Positions 15,955-24,853 are shown, numbered from the stretch's first letter. The stretch is DNA of 64,000 nucleotides from Hyunsoonleella aestuarii (GCF_006148925.1 NZ_VAWB01000001.1:1268001-1332000), one strand, 5' to 3'. Numbers and translations are program-made. Notes: generated from the letters alone by a model not told the origin.

Positions 15955-18015
15955 ATGCCGAAAAGATATACCATTACCACAGCACTTCCTTATACAAACG
16001 GACCAATTCATATTGGGCATTTAGCTGGGGTTTATGTTCCTGCGGATATATATGCACGTTATTTGCGTTTAACGGGAAACGATGTAGCGTTTATTGGCGG
16101 CAGTGATGAGCATGGTGTGCCTATTACTATAAAAGCGAAGAACGAAGGTGTTTCTCCTCAAGATATTGTTGATAAATACCATACGATTATTAAAAAATCG
16201 TTTGAAGATTTTGGGATTACTTATGATAACTATTCAAGAACATCGGCACCCATACATCATCAAACGGCTTCAGAATTCTTTAAGACTTTAAATGAAAAAG
16301 GGGAGTTTATTGAAGAAACATCAGAGCAATTATATGACGCCGAAGCAAATCAATTTTTAGCAGACCGGTTTGTTGTTGGAACTTGCCCTAAATGTGGCAA
16401 TGAAGAAAGTTATGGCGATCAATGTGAAAACTGTGGCACTAGCCATAATGCAACTGATTTGATTAATCCAAAATCAGCAATAACAGGAAATGTTCCTACT
16501 TTAAAACAAACAAAGCATTGGTTTTTACCTTTAGATAAGCACGAAGCATTTTTAAAAGAGTGGATTTTAGAAGGCCACAAAAAAGATTGGAAGCCTAACG
16601 TTTACGGACAAGTAAAATCTTGGATTGATGATGGTTTACGTCCAAGAGCGGTAACCAGAGATTTAGATTGGGGCATCCCAGTACCAGCAGAAGGAGGCGA
16701 GGGAAAAGTATTATATGTTTGGTTTGATGCACCTATCGGATATATTTCATCTACCAAAGAATGGGCAGCACGTGAAGGAAAAGATTGGGAGCCTTATTGG
16801 AAAGATAAAGAAACTAAATTGGTACATTTTATTGGGAAAGACAATATTGTATTTCATTGCATTATTTTTCCGGCAATGTTGAAAGCTGAAGGCAGTTATA
16901 TTTTACCCGAAAATGTTCCAGCAAATGAGTTTTTAAATTTAGAAGGTAATAAGTTGTCAACTTCAAAAAATTGGGCTGTTTGGTTGCCAGACTATTTGGA
17001 AGAATTTCCTGGGCAACAAGATGTGTTGCGCTATGCATTAAATGCGAATGCACCAGAAACCAAGGATAACGACTTTACTTGGAAAGATTTTCAGGCACGA
17101 AATAATAACGAGTTGGTTGCTATTTTTGGAAATTTCATAAATAGAGTTGTGGTGTTAACTAACAAGTATTATAACGGTATTGTTCCTGCGCCTTCAGAGT
17201 TTAATGAAGTTGATAAAGAAACACTTGCTGCTGTAAAAGCATTCCCAGATGCGATTGCAAGTTCTATTGAGCGATATCGTTTTAGAGAAGCAGGACAAGA
17301 GCTTATGAATTTAGCACGACTTGGCAATAAATATTTAGCCGATGCCGAACCATGGAAGGTTATTAAAGTAGATGAAGACCGTACAAAAACAATTATGTAT
17401 GTAGCACTTCAAATTGCATCTGCCTTAGCAACCTTAAGTGAGCCCTTTTTACCGTTTACTTCTGAAAAGTTGAAAAAGATTCTTAATATCACGTCGAGCG
17501 CAGTCGATGCGTCTTGGGATGAAGTTTCGACCACCAACGTCCTGCTTCCTTCTTATCACCAAATAAGAAAAGCAGAATTATTATTCTCCAAAATAGAAGA
17601 TGCTACCATCCAAAAACAATTGGATAAATTAGAAGCAAGTAAAAAAGCCAATGAGTTAGCTAATGCAGCTGTAGAGCCCCAAAAAGACACCATTACTTTT
17701 GAAGACTTTACCAAATTAGATGTTCGAGTAGGCACCATTTTAGAAGCCGAAAAAATGCCAAAAACAAAAAAATTATTGAAGCTAAAAGTTGATACAGGTA
17801 TCGATACAAGAACTATTGTGTCTGGTATTGCTGAAAGTTTTTCTGCCGAAGAAGTTATTGGCAAACGCGTAACGGTTTTAGTAAATCTAGCACCTAGAAA
17901 ATTACGAGGTATTGAAAGCCAAGGTATGATTTTAATGACCGAAACTCCTGAAGGGAAATTGGTATTTGTGAATCCTGATGATGCAAAAGTTAGTAATGGA
18001 TTGCAGGTTAGTTAG
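15955..18015 (+). CDS. metG: Methionyl-tRNA synthetase
   Basis: Charges tRNA-Met (including initiator) with methionine. The start at [16 protein letters not shown] (15955) is the conserved N-terminus. Visible: HIGH motif in [10 protein letters not shown], zinc knuckle cysteines [18 protein letters not shown] (one knuckle with two CxxC), the KMSKS-equivalent KLSTSKN, an anticodon-binding helical domain, and a C-terminal EMAP/OB tRNA-binding domain (about 575-686, [20 protein letters not shown]). The 686-residue length is that of the dimeric bacterial form. The KMSKS loop is written LSTSK, as is normal in the family. Confidence 0.98.
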   Translation: MPKRYTITTALPYTNGPIHIGHLAGVYVPADIYARYLRLTGNDVAFIGGSDEHGVPITIKAKNEGVSPQDIVDKYHTIIKKSFEDFGITYDNYSRTSAPIHHQTASEFFKTLNEKGEFIEETSEQLYDAEANQFLADRFVVGTCPKCGNEESYGDQCENCGTSHNATDLINPKSAITGNVPTLKQTKHWFLPLDKHEAFLKEWILEGHKKDWKPNVYGQVKSWIDDGLRPRAVTRDLDWGIPVPAEGGEGKVLYVWFDAPIGYISSTKEWAAREGKDWEPYWKDKETKLVHFIGKDNIVFHCIIFPAMLKAEGSYILPENVPANEFLNLEGNKLSTSKNWAVWLPDYLEEFPGQQDVLRYALNANAPETKDNDFTWKDFQARNNNELVAIFGNFINRVVVLTNKYYNGIVPAPSEFNEVDKETLAAVKAFPDAIASSIERYRFREAGQELMNLARLGNKYLADAEPWKVIKVDEDRTKTIMYVALQIASALATLSEPFLPFTSEKLKKILNITSSAVDASWDEVSTTNVLLPSYHQIRKAELLFSKIEDATIQKQLDKLEASKKANELANAAVEPQKDTITFEDFTKLDVRVGTILEAEKMPKTKKLLKLKVDTGIDTRTIVSGIAESFSAEEVIGKRVTVLVNLAPRKLRGIESQGMILMTETPEGKLVFVNPDDAKVSNGLQVS

Positions 18016-18059
18016 GAATTTATTTGTAATGTTTTTAAAATAGTCATGACTAACACATC

Positions 18060-18902
18060 ATGCAAAAAATATTCACAGAGTTTTCTACAAATGCGGTTTT
18101 AAAACTAGGAAATGAATCTCTTTTAAAGCCTTATTCAACCTCCAAGCGCCTCGATTTATATACATTTATTAGAACCACCAATGCTAAAGCAGAGATTATA
18201 GTAGATAGTATTCCATATACCATTGAAGCAAATAGTATTTTGGCATTAACTACAGTGCAATATTTTCAGTTTATTACGGGGGAAGACTTAGTCGTATATC
18301 AATTCAATAGAGAGTTTTATTGTATTAAAGACCACGATCAAGAAGTAAGTTGTGCGGGACTTTTGTTTTTCGGAAATGTGCATATTCCCATTATTGAATT
18401 GGATAATAAAGAGCATAGAAAACTCAATATTCTACATGAAGTGTTTTTAGATGAATTTGAAACTGAAGATACTATTCAAGCTGAAATGCTGCGGATGCTT
18501 ATGGCTCGTTTTATTATTATTAGCACGCGTTTGCTTAAAGCAAAAGAAGGTTTTGTTGAAACGGCTAAAAACACCAAGATAGATTTATTGCGGGAATTTA
18601 ATATGTTGGTGGAATCACATTTTAAATTACAACATAGTGTATCATTCTATGCCGATAAGTTATTTAAATCGCCTAAAACTTTGTCAAATACGTTTGCAAA
18701 ATTAAATACAAGTCCTTTGTACATTATCCATGAGCGCATTATTCTTGAAGCGAAACGCATGCTAATCTACACCGATAAAACTGCCAAAGAAATAGCTTAT
18801 GAAGTTGGCTTCGATGATGCTTCGCATTTAAGTCGATTATTTAAAAAACACACTACTTTATCACCCTCAGACTTCAAAAAACAGCTTAGAAAGTCTGCTT
18901 AG
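18060..18902 (+). CDS. AraC-family transcriptional regulator
   Basis: A 280-residue regulator. The N-terminal half (about 1-150) is a degenerate cupin-type sensor without obvious metal ligands; the C-terminal 100 residues are the AraC domain, with HSVSFYADKLFKSPKTLSNT and TAKEIAYEVGFDDASHLSRLF as the two HTH units and the usual LSPSDFKK end. It lies 45 bases after metG but is followed by two promoters that share an upstream repeat (18902-18937 and 19171-19206), which makes it the likely activator of the 57-aa gene and the AhpD-like gene. Its signal is probably oxidative or xenobiotic, inferred from the targets. Confidence 0.9.
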   Translation: MQKIFTEFSTNAVLKLGNESLLKPYSTSKRLDLYTFIRTTNAKAEIIVDSIPYTIEANSILALTTVQYFQFITGEDLVVYQFNREFYCIKDHDQEVSCAGLLFFGNVHIPIIELDNKEHRKLNILHEVFLDEFETEDTIQAEMLRMLMARFIIISTRLLKAKEGFVETAKNTKIDLLREFNMLVESHFKLQHSVSFYADKLFKSPKTLSNTFAKLNTSPLYIIHERIILEAKRMLIYTDKTAKEIAYEVGFDDASHLSRLFKKHTTLSPSDFKKQLRKSA

Positions 18903-18937
18903 GGAAAAATTGACAAATCCTAGGGCAATTTTACCAT
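18902..18937 (+). repeat. Operator-like repeat, copy 1
   Basis: A 36-base element beginning GGGAAAAATTGACAA and ending ACCAT. It begins at the last base of the AraC regulator gene. It aligns without gaps to the element at 19171-19206 (about 26 of 36 bases equal by eye) and lies exactly 58 bases upstream of a -7-like box, CATCTTTG at 18960. Confidence 0.7.
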
Positions 18938-18959
18938 TTCTTAGCCTTTCCTTTTGATT

Positions 18960-18967
18960 CATCTTTG
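18960..18967 (+). promoter_or_regulatory. Probable -7 box, 57-aa gene
   Basis: CATCTTTG differs from TAnnTTTG in its first base only. It lies 26 bases before the ATG at 18994. Confidence 0.5.
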
Positions 18968-18993
18968 CATTGTATAATTAAAACAACAAAGGC

Positions 18994-19167
18994 ATGAATT
19001 TAAAACACATAACAATTTTTAATTTGATTGAAATATTTAGAGGAAAAAGAAAAAGTATTGTCAATACCATTTCACCAAAAACTCATTGTGAGCAAAAACA
19101 TATTCACGATTACTATTGTGATGCCGAAAGACCTCATATTGAGTCAAATATAATGACCTCAAATTAA
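18994..19167 (+). CDS. Small hypothetical protein, 57 aa
   Basis: ATG at 18994 to TAA at 19167. The product is basic and histidine-rich in its centre (HCEQKHIHDYYCDAERPHIE), with two cysteines eleven residues apart and several histidines that could bind metal. No signal peptide or membrane helix is clear. No known family is recognised. It has its own promoter with the same operator-like repeat as the AhpD-like gene, so it is probably co-regulated with it. The 145 bases between this gene and the AhpD start hold the second operator and -7 box. Confidence 0.55.
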   Translation: MNLKHITIFNLIEIFRGKRKSIVNTISPKTHCEQKHIHDYYCDAERPHIESNIMTSN

Positions 19168-19170
19168 TAG

Positions 19171-19206
19171 GGGAAAAATTGACAAGCTTAAAGGAAATTC
19201 AACCAT
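19171..19206 (+). repeat. Operator-like repeat, copy 2
   Basis: Second copy of the 36-base element (first 15 bases identical to copy 1: GGGAAAAATTGACAA), again exactly 58 bases upstream of a -7-like box, CACCTTTG at 19229. It starts four bases after the 57-aa gene stop. Confidence 0.7.
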
Positions 19207-19228
19207 GGTGTAAAGGTTATAACGGTTG

Positions 19229-19236
19229 CACCTTTG
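19229..19236 (+). promoter_or_regulatory. Probable -7 box, AhpD-like gene
   Basis: CACCTTTG, close to TAnnTTTG. It gives a leader of about 70 bases to the ATG at 19313. Confidence 0.5.
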
Positions 19237-19312
19237 TACCAACAAAATAAAAAAGTAAAAAATTATTAATAACGAGTTCCTGAAACAGGTTTAGGATAAA
19301 AAAATTAAAAAA

Positions 19313-19861
19313 ATGAACATATTTAATGTGCCAACAAGAGACGAAGTAAGCGAAAATAATCAAGCCATTTTTGATAATTTAAACAAAGCTTTAGGGTTTG
19401 TACCAAACCTATATGCAACTTATGCACATAGCGATACGGCTTTAGAAAACTATTTAAATTTTGCAAATGCTAAAACATCTTTATCGGCTAAAGAAAAAGA
19501 GGTAGTAAACCTTGCAGTAAGTCAAGTGAATAACTGTATCTACTGTTTGTCTGCCCATACGGCTATTGGAAAAATGAATGGTTTTACAGATGACCAAATT
19601 TTAGAACTAAGAACTGGAGAAGCTTCTTTCAATAACAAATTGGGTGCATTAGCAAGATTAGCTAAAAACATTACAGAAAATAGGGGAAGAACTGATGTTA
19701 ATGTATTAGAAAACTTTTTCAATGCAGGATATAACAAAGGGAATTTAATTGATGTAATTTCTTTGGTAGGCGATAAAACCATTTCAAATTATATACACAG
19801 TACAACCCAAGTACCTGTAGATTTTCAAGTAGCACAACCATTAGAAACTGCAACAGTGTAA
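19313..19861 (+). CDS. AhpD-like carboxymuconolactone decarboxylase family protein
   Basis: A 182-residue alkylhydroperoxidase-D-type protein. The active-site motif CIYCLSAH (CxxC followed by His) is intact in NNCIYCLSAHTAIGK, and the AhpD core (about 60-125) plus a C-terminal extension match the peroxidase-related subgroup. It should reduce hydroperoxides with a thiol donor, or a related redox reaction. It is preceded by an operator-like repeat and followed by a cupredoxin-like secreted protein after 62 bases. Confidence 0.88.
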   Translation: MNIFNVPTRDEVSENNQAIFDNLNKALGFVPNLYATYAHSDTALENYLNFANAKTSLSAKEKEVVNLAVSQVNNCIYCLSAHTAIGKMNGFTDDQILELRTGEASFNNKLGALARLAKNITENRGRTDVNVLENFFNAGYNKGNLIDVISLVGDKTISNYIHSTTQVPVDFQVAQPLETATV

Positions 19862-19923
19862 TTAACAAGTAAAATAATTTTAATAAATAACCCAGAGTTA
19901 AAAGCTCATTAAAAAAGGAAACA

Positions 19924-20313
19924 ATGAAAAAAGTAATCTCAATTTTAGTAATCGCATTGGCATTCACATTAAATTCTAATGCTCAAGATAAAATGATGAA
20001 AAAAGAGGCAATTAAAACTATTGCTTTAGAACAAATAAAAGGTGAGTTTACCCAAAAAGGTTTAACCTTAAATGAAGGCACTTATGTGTTTGAAGTATCC
20101 AATAACCATGCAGCAGATGAAGTAGGTTTGGTATTAGTTGAAAAAGGAAAAGATGCTACTAATCCAGAAAACCACATAAAGACTGCTTATGTTACTCAAG
20201 TGGTTAAGGATGGAGAAACTCAAAAAACAAATGCAACAAAATTGGTAAAAGGAGAGTATGTGTATTTTTGTCCACTTAATCCAACACCACAATATACGCT
20301 TACAGTTCAGTAA
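19924..20313 (+). CDS. Secreted cupredoxin-like protein
   Basis: A 129-residue exported protein with a signal peptide (VISILVIALAFTLNSNAQ). The mature part has a cupredoxin-like layout: YVFEVSNNHAADEVGLVLVEKG early and LVKGEYVYFCPLNPTPQYTLTVQ at the end (only its core matters: YFCPLNPTPQYTLTV). In blue copper proteins the final loop carries Cys, His and Met/Leu ligands; here only the cysteine is present, so copper binding of the usual type is doubtful. It lies 62 bases after the AhpD-like gene and before a strong terminator, so it is probably in the same stress transcript. Confidence 0.7.
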   Translation: MKKVISILVIALAFTLNSNAQDKMMKKEAIKTIALEQIKGEFTQKGLTLNEGTYVFEVSNNHAADEVGLVLVEKGKDATNPENHIKTAYVTQVVKDGETQKTNATKLVKGEYVYFCPLNPTPQYTLTVQ

Positions 20314-20341
20314 GAGAATAGTCAGTTTGATTGATAGTTTG

Positions 20342-20375
20342 AAAGGTTATTCTAATAAAAGAATAACCTTTTTTT
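20342..20375 (+). terminator. Rho-independent terminator
   Basis: AAAGGTTATTC (20342-20352) pairs perfectly with GAATAACCTTT (20361-20371), followed by T residues, 29 bases after the cupredoxin-like stop. Confidence 0.93.
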
Positions 20376-20433
20376 ATGAAATCAGCTTAATAGACCCAAT
20401 GGAAATTTTTAACTTTACAAAAAACCAAGAATT

Positions 20434-20952
20434 ATGTTATCAAAATCAATACAAGGCGCATTAAATAATCAAATAAAAATAGAAGCAGAATCTTCTCAAA
20501 TTTACTTAGCCATGGCATGTTGGGCTGAGGTTAAAGGTTTGGAAGGAGTTGCTAATTTTATGTATGCCCAAAGTGATGAAGAGCGCGAACACATGTTGAA
20601 ATTAGTAAAGTTTGTCAATGAACGTGGTGGTCATGCTCAAATTTCAGAATTAAAAGCACCCAATGTAACTTTTAAATCATTTAAAGAAATGTTCGAAAAA
20701 TTATTCGAACATGAAGTATTTGTGTCTCAAAGCATCAATGAATTAGTGCATATTTCACTTCAAGAAAAAGATTATGCAACACATAACTTTTTGCAGTGGT
20801 ATGTTGCGGAGCAAATAGAAGAAGAAGCTGTAGCTAGAACTATCCTTGATAAAATCAATATGATTGGAGATGACAAGGGTGGATTGTATTTATTTGATCG
20901 AGATATTGAAAACTTAACAGTAACAACTGCGGCTACTAATACTCCAGAGTAG
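20434..20952 (+). CDS. Ferritin
   Basis: A 172-residue non-haem ferritin, which stores iron as a 24-subunit mineral shell and detoxifies ferrous iron. The ferroxidase ligands fall at the positions seen in E. coli FtnA: E17 (KIEAESS), Y24, E50 and H53 (SDEEREHM), with E94-type and Q-type residues later (EKLFEHEVFVSQ, EQIEEE). Length is normal. It follows the AhpD-like/cupredoxin-like unit behind a terminator, so it has its own promoter; the neighbourhood suggests an iron and peroxide stress cluster. Confidence 0.95.
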   Translation: MLSKSIQGALNNQIKIEAESSQIYLAMACWAEVKGLEGVANFMYAQSDEEREHMLKLVKFVNERGGHAQISELKAPNVTFKSFKEMFEKLFEHEVFVSQSINELVHISLQEKDYATHNFLQWYVAEQIEEEAVARTILDKINMIGDDKGGLYLFDRDIENLTVTTAATNTPE

Positions 20953-21033
20953 AAAATAAATTATTTGGCGAATAATGGCTTTAGTGAACACAATTTTAAC
21001 AGTTAATCTTATTTAGATTTAATAAAAATAACT

Positions 21034-21041
21034 TATTTTTG
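21034..21041 (+). promoter_or_regulatory. Probable -7 box of the Cys-rich peptide gene
   Basis: TATTTTTG matches TAnnTTTG. A start site near 21047 would fall inside the left arm of the inverted repeat at 21036-21080. Confidence 0.55.
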
Positions 21042-21080
21042 CCCGCAGATTTGAATATCTTTTTCAACTGTGGGCAAAAA
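21036..21080 (+). repeat. 13-bp inverted repeat over the GTG start
   Basis: TTTTTGCCCGCAG (21036-21048) faces CTGTGGGCAAAAA (21068-21080), 12 of 13 Watson-Crick pairs plus one G-U. The GTG start codon (21070) sits in the right arm. The T and A runs are on the wrong sides for a terminator on either strand. Confidence 0.6.
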
Positions 21081-21234
21081 AAAGAAACAAAAAAAGACAA
21101 TTAAAAAATTACGAAAATTAGGAGTTCCACTTCCTGAAAAAGTAAAAAGTAGTTGTTGTAAAAAGTTCAAAAAAGGCGAAAATAAGCGCTGTAAAAAATG
21201 TCCTTGCTTCGACTTAATAAAGAAAGTGGCTTAG
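21070..21234 (+). CDS. Cys-rich basic small protein, 54 aa
   Basis: Starts at GTG (21070; no ATG is available in frame, with a stop 18 bases upstream) and ends at 21234, overlapping the opposite lipoprotein gene by four bases. The product is strongly basic (GKKKKQKKTIKKLRKLGVPL) and ends with five cysteines: SSCCKKF and RCKKCPCFDL, a plausible zinc or Fe-S site. Proteins of this appearance recur in Flavobacteriaceae as hypotheticals. The short length, high charge and metal-like site suggest nucleic-acid binding, but that is only inference. Confidence 0.65.
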   Translation: MGKKKKQKKTIKKLRKLGVPLPEKVKSSCCKKFKKGENKRCKKCPCFDLIKKVA

Positions 21235-21698
21235 TTTTTAATGACTCGAGTGGAATGCATCAACTCCAATTTCCAAACACTATCCTTTTTTATTGCAACA
21301 ATACTTTCTAACCATTGAAAATTATTTTCTAAAGTATCCGATTTTATAGTCGCATAATTATTATAGGCCATCCAAATACGATTTCCTTCTTTTTTAGACT
21401 TAAAAAATTCGAAATTATTAATACGCTTAACGCCTTTGTCTCTAAGTTTTGCGCGCTTGCACCAGTTAGCTATGGTGTCGTTATTCCAAACTTCACCGTG
21501 CTCCAAAAGAATAAAGTCATCAGTATGGTAGTTTGGGAGTAGATGAGCTTTTTTGTCGCTCCAGACATCATCAAAAACCCCTTGAACAACCTGTTCTACG
21601 GCTTTGAAATCTTGTTGACTGTTAGGTTTTTTTTCTGTAGACTGTTTACAACTGTTCAGAATTATAAGCAGCCCGATAAGTATATAATTTGCTTTCAT
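21231..21698 (-). CDS. Lipoprotein with SnoaL/NTF2-like domain (DUF4440 type)
   Basis: A 155-residue lipoprotein: signal YILIGLLIILNSC with lipobox cysteine C17. The mature domain (about 30-155) shows the cone-shaped alpha+beta pattern of SnoaL/DUF4440 proteins: AVEQVVQGVFDDVWSDKKAHLLPNY at the start and WLESIVAIKKDSVWKLELMHSTR at the end. These domains bind small hydrophobic molecules; the enzymatic role here is unknown. Its stop overlaps the Cys-rich peptide gene from the other strand. Confidence 0.75.
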   Translation of the reverse strand: MKANYILIGLLIILNSCKQSTEKKPNSQQDFKAVEQVVQGVFDDVWSDKKAHLLPNYHTDDFILLEHGEVWNNDTIANWCKRAKLRDKGVKRINNFEFFKSKKEGNRIWMAYNNYATIKSDTLENNFQWLESIVAIKKDSVWKLELMHSTRVIKN

Positions 21699-21874
21699 TT
21701 ATTTAAATTTTAATAATCTAAGTTGATTTTGACATGATCTATTAAATTCCTATTATGCGATTTAATAAAACTCATTGATTAAAATGACATTTTTATTTTA
21801 GTGTATTAGATTGAAAAATTGCTATCTGCCAACTAAAATACATACTTTAACCAATATTATCGCGGTTTATAAAA

Positions 21875-24127
21875 ATGAAAAAACTTCAGCAACTCATAAA
21901 TAGTATTATAAAATATCGCCTAGCAATTATTTTAGTACTTGTTGTTTTAGTGTTTTTATCTGCTCAACAAACAATAAAAAACCTATCTGTCGATAACTCA
22001 TTATCGATATGGTTTTTAGAGGATGACCCCAGTTACAAAGCTTATATTGATTTTCAAGAAGAAATTGGTTCCGACGAAATTTTTGTTGCCATGTTTCCTG
22101 TTGAAAATGCTATAGGTGATTTAGAAAAGGAAAACTTGTTAGAATTGCATGAAGTTATAGATGCGCTTCCTTATGTAAAAAGATCATTTAGTTTAGCTAA
22201 GGCTAAATACCCAATTTACACCAATACTAAAATAAAGTTTGATGACTTATACAACACGAAGCGTAGCGAAAAAGGTATAAAAAATCTACTTTCTAAATTG
22301 CCCAATATCTCATCTCAGCTTATTACCAAAGATTACAAAAATCAATTCTTTTATATTCAATTAAACCCCACCCCAGCAATTGAGGCACAACGTGAAGCTA
22401 TCCCTAGAGAGATAAGGCAAATTATTTCAAAAAAATACTCAGAGTATCATTTAACGGGGCCTCCAGTTCTTAATGAAGCATATAGCTTAGGGATTTATAA
22501 AGAAAGTATGTTATTTGGTTTGCTTACTGTTTTAGTCATTACACTCATGCTATTGTTTTTATTACCCAGCAAGCGGTATTTGTTGGTATCATTGTTATCG
22601 GTTGCTATACCACTGGCCTTGCTTTTCGGAATAATTACATCGCTAGGTTTTGCTTTAAATATGATATCCATGCTCATACCGACGATATTGATGGTTTATA
22701 GTGTTAGCGATGCCGTACATATCATCAACATATATCATAAGGAAGGATTAAAAAACAGGAATTTTCATAAATTGCAACTTATCACCTTGTCAATTAGAAA
22801 AAGCTTTATCCCTTGTTTTTACACAACGCTAACAACGTTTGTCGGCTACTTTGCACTATATCTATCTCCGCTGCCAGCTTTCAAAAACATGGGAGTGTTC
22901 ACATGTATTGGGTTAGTATTAAGTTTTTTGCTCGTTTATGTAATTGCCATAATAGGATTTAGTTTTATGAAGCTTAATTTTCAAGAATCCAAACCTATTT
23001 TGAATTTAAATAGTTTCAGTCAAACACAATTTGTGCTATGGCTTAATAGTTTTACCACACGATATAAAACAAGCATTATAGTTGTTTTTTCACTCGTGCT
23101 TCTTTATGGGGTTTATTCCATTTTTCAAGTGAAAATAGATACTAATTCACTCGATCTTTTAGCAGAAGGGCACGCCAAAAAAGATTTAAGAATAGTTGAA
23201 AGTCAACTCAATGGAAGCTCGAGAATTCAATTGAGTATTTCGGCTACTAAAGGTGGGAAAATATTGAATAGGGAAGCCGTGTCCTATATGGAAAAATTTC
23301 AACAAAAGTTAGAAACCAATCCTCTAATCGCATCAGCAGTTTCTGTTGTAGATATTAAATCGTTTTTAGAAAAAAGAACCCCTATTTTGTTTCAATCGGC
23401 TATTTCAAAAGAAAAAATTGAAAGCACTTTAGCTTCGGCAGATGCAAAAGCGAATAGTTTTTTCAAGTTGTTTTCAGATGATTTCACTTCTGCTGGTATT
23501 ACCGTAAGCTTTAAGGAAATGAATACATCTAAACTCCAACAGTTGTTGAATGAGATCGAGCGTGACTTTGTTAAAACATTTCCAAAAGAATTCTATAAGT
23601 TAAAAATTAATGGGTTTGCAGTAGTTTTTGCACAATTGAATAGGTTTATTCTTGAAACACAATTCAAATCATTTTTTGTGGCTTTTGTTATTGGGTTTTT
23701 ATGTTTGTGGATTTTTATCAGGAATATAAGAACCACGCTTTTAGTTTTAATTCCTAATGTATTACCTCTTTTTGTACTCGCTATATTAATGAGTTTATTA
23801 GACATTACATTGGATGTTACCACGGCAATGATAACGCCAATAATGTTAGGGATTGCTATGGACGACACCATCCATTTAGTTTATAAATATAAACGTACCA
23901 AACAGGTAAAGGGTTCTCCAGAAGCAAGAATGAATAATGCCATGATGTACACAGGTACAGCCTTGTTTTCAACTACTATTGCATTAGTTGGTGGGTTTCT
24001 AATTATTAGTTCTAGCGCGGTGCCTTCGGTAAGTCACTTTGGTTTACTTTGTGCTGTTACTGTATTGATTGCATTAATAACCGACATTTTTTACCTGCCC
24101 GCATTACTGAAAACTTTTGATAGATAA
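21875..24127 (+). CDS. RND-superfamily (MMPL-type) transporter
   Basis: A 750-residue inner-membrane transporter with twelve expected helices in two repeats. TM1 is at about 13-30, followed by a large periplasmic domain (about 35-205), five further helices to about 370, a second TM (about 395-415) and periplasmic domain (to about 605), and the last five helices. The proton-relay-like motifs of the family are present in both halves: MVYSVSDAVHIINIYHKE and GIAMDDTIHLVYKYKR. MMPL/HpnN proteins move lipids or hydrophobic compounds toward the outer membrane. No membrane-fusion partner is adjacent, so it may act alone. The substrate cannot be inferred. Confidence 0.88.
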   Translation: MKKLQQLINSIIKYRLAIILVLVVLVFLSAQQTIKNLSVDNSLSIWFLEDDPSYKAYIDFQEEIGSDEIFVAMFPVENAIGDLEKENLLELHEVIDALPYVKRSFSLAKAKYPIYTNTKIKFDDLYNTKRSEKGIKNLLSKLPNISSQLITKDYKNQFFYIQLNPTPAIEAQREAIPREIRQIISKKYSEYHLTGPPVLNEAYSLGIYKESMLFGLLTVLVITLMLLFLLPSKRYLLVSLLSVAIPLALLFGIITSLGFALNMISMLIPTILMVYSVSDAVHIINIYHKEGLKNRNFHKLQLITLSIRKSFIPCFYTTLTTFVGYFALYLSPLPAFKNMGVFTCIGLVLSFLLVYVIAIIGFSFMKLNFQESKPILNLNSFSQTQFVLWLNSFTTRYKTSIIVVFSLVLLYGVYSIFQVKIDTNSLDLLAEGHAKKDLRIVESQLNGSSRIQLSISATKGGKILNREAVSYMEKFQQKLETNPLIASAVSVVDIKSFLEKRTPILFQSAISKEKIESTLASADAKANSFFKLFSDDFTSAGITVSFKEMNTSKLQQLLNEIERDFVKTFPKEFYKLKINGFAVVFAQLNRFILETQFKSFFVAFVIGFLCLWIFIRNIRTTLLVLIPNVLPLFVLAILMSLLDITLDVTTAMITPIMLGIAMDDTIHLVYKYKRTKQVKGSPEARMNNAMMYTGTALFSTTIALVGGFLIISSSAVPSVSHFGLLCAVTVLIALITDIFYLPALLKTFDR

Positions 24128-24158
24128 GTTATGTTTGCTCAATTTTCTCTTGAATAAA

Positions 24159-24186
24159 AAAAGCATTCTATTCCCAGAACGCTTTT
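24159..24186. terminator. Terminator between convergent genes
   Basis: AAAAGCATTCT pairs with AGAACGCTTTT with one A-C mismatch and a six-base loop, between the transporter gene and the TerB-like gene. Confidence 0.7.
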
Positions 24187-24208
24187 AGTATGTTAAAATT
24201 AGAACAGA

Positions 24209-24640
24209 TTATCTATTCATGTTTTTTATTTGGTCTACAAAATCATCCAAGTCTGCACCATTACGCACAAGGGTGAGCGCTTTGTCAATGATGTATTTTA
24301 TATTTACTGCGTGAAATCCGAGTCCAACAGAAATTTTCTTTAAAAGTAATAATTCAGGCTCGCCCGTAATGGTGTCCACATGAATCATACGCACCAAATC
24401 GTATAAACGCTCTAAGCGACTTTCATAAGATACTGGTGGATTAATTGGGTGAGATGAGTAATCTTTTAAAATAGCCTTATAATCCATCTCAGAAATAGCT
24501 AAATTATTAGCTAATCTAATTAAAAATGCTTTTTCATCATCTGTAATAACTCCATCAGCCATAGCTACTCTAACAATCGATGCAAAATGACTTTCATTTC
24601 GCTTTTTAAATCCACTATCAAATAAATCTGAAATTGACAT
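24209..24640 (-). CDS. TerB-family tellurite-resistance-like protein
   Basis: A 143-residue all-helical protein. The TerB core (about 22-90) is clear: FASIVRVAMADGVITDDEKAFLIRLANNL. Such proteins bind divalent metals and occur in stress-response systems, but a lone TerB does not imply tellurite resistance. It is monocistronic and convergent with the transporter gene. The upstream spacer to mfd (24641-24885) holds only promoters. Confidence 0.85.
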   Translation of the reverse strand: MSISDLFDSGFKKRNESHFASIVRVAMADGVITDDEKAFLIRLANNLAISEMDYKAILKDYSSHPINPPVSYESRLERLYDLVRMIHVDTITGEPELLLLKKISVGLGFHAVNIKYIIDKALTLVRNGADLDDFVDQIKNMNR

Positions 24641-24853
24641 ATATACTTATATTTAGTGCTACAAACGTACATATTATTTTTCATTTTTTGAAATAAATGC
24701 AGACCATAATGCAATACAAATTTGATGAATTATTTTAATCATAAAATGTACTAATTTCCGCATTTCTACAAATGAAAAATAAGACTAGAATTTAATTGCT
24801 CAATTTGTAAAAAGAATAGTAAAATCTAATTGTATTAAGACCGCGCTAAGTAT

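Noticed and set aside
21036-21080. Hairpin as ferritin terminator
   Set aside because: T run lies on the left and A run on the right, so neither strand gives a stem followed by T residues.
24209-24640. Tellurite resistance locus
   Set aside because: A single TerB-type protein, without terZ, terD or terC homologues nearby.
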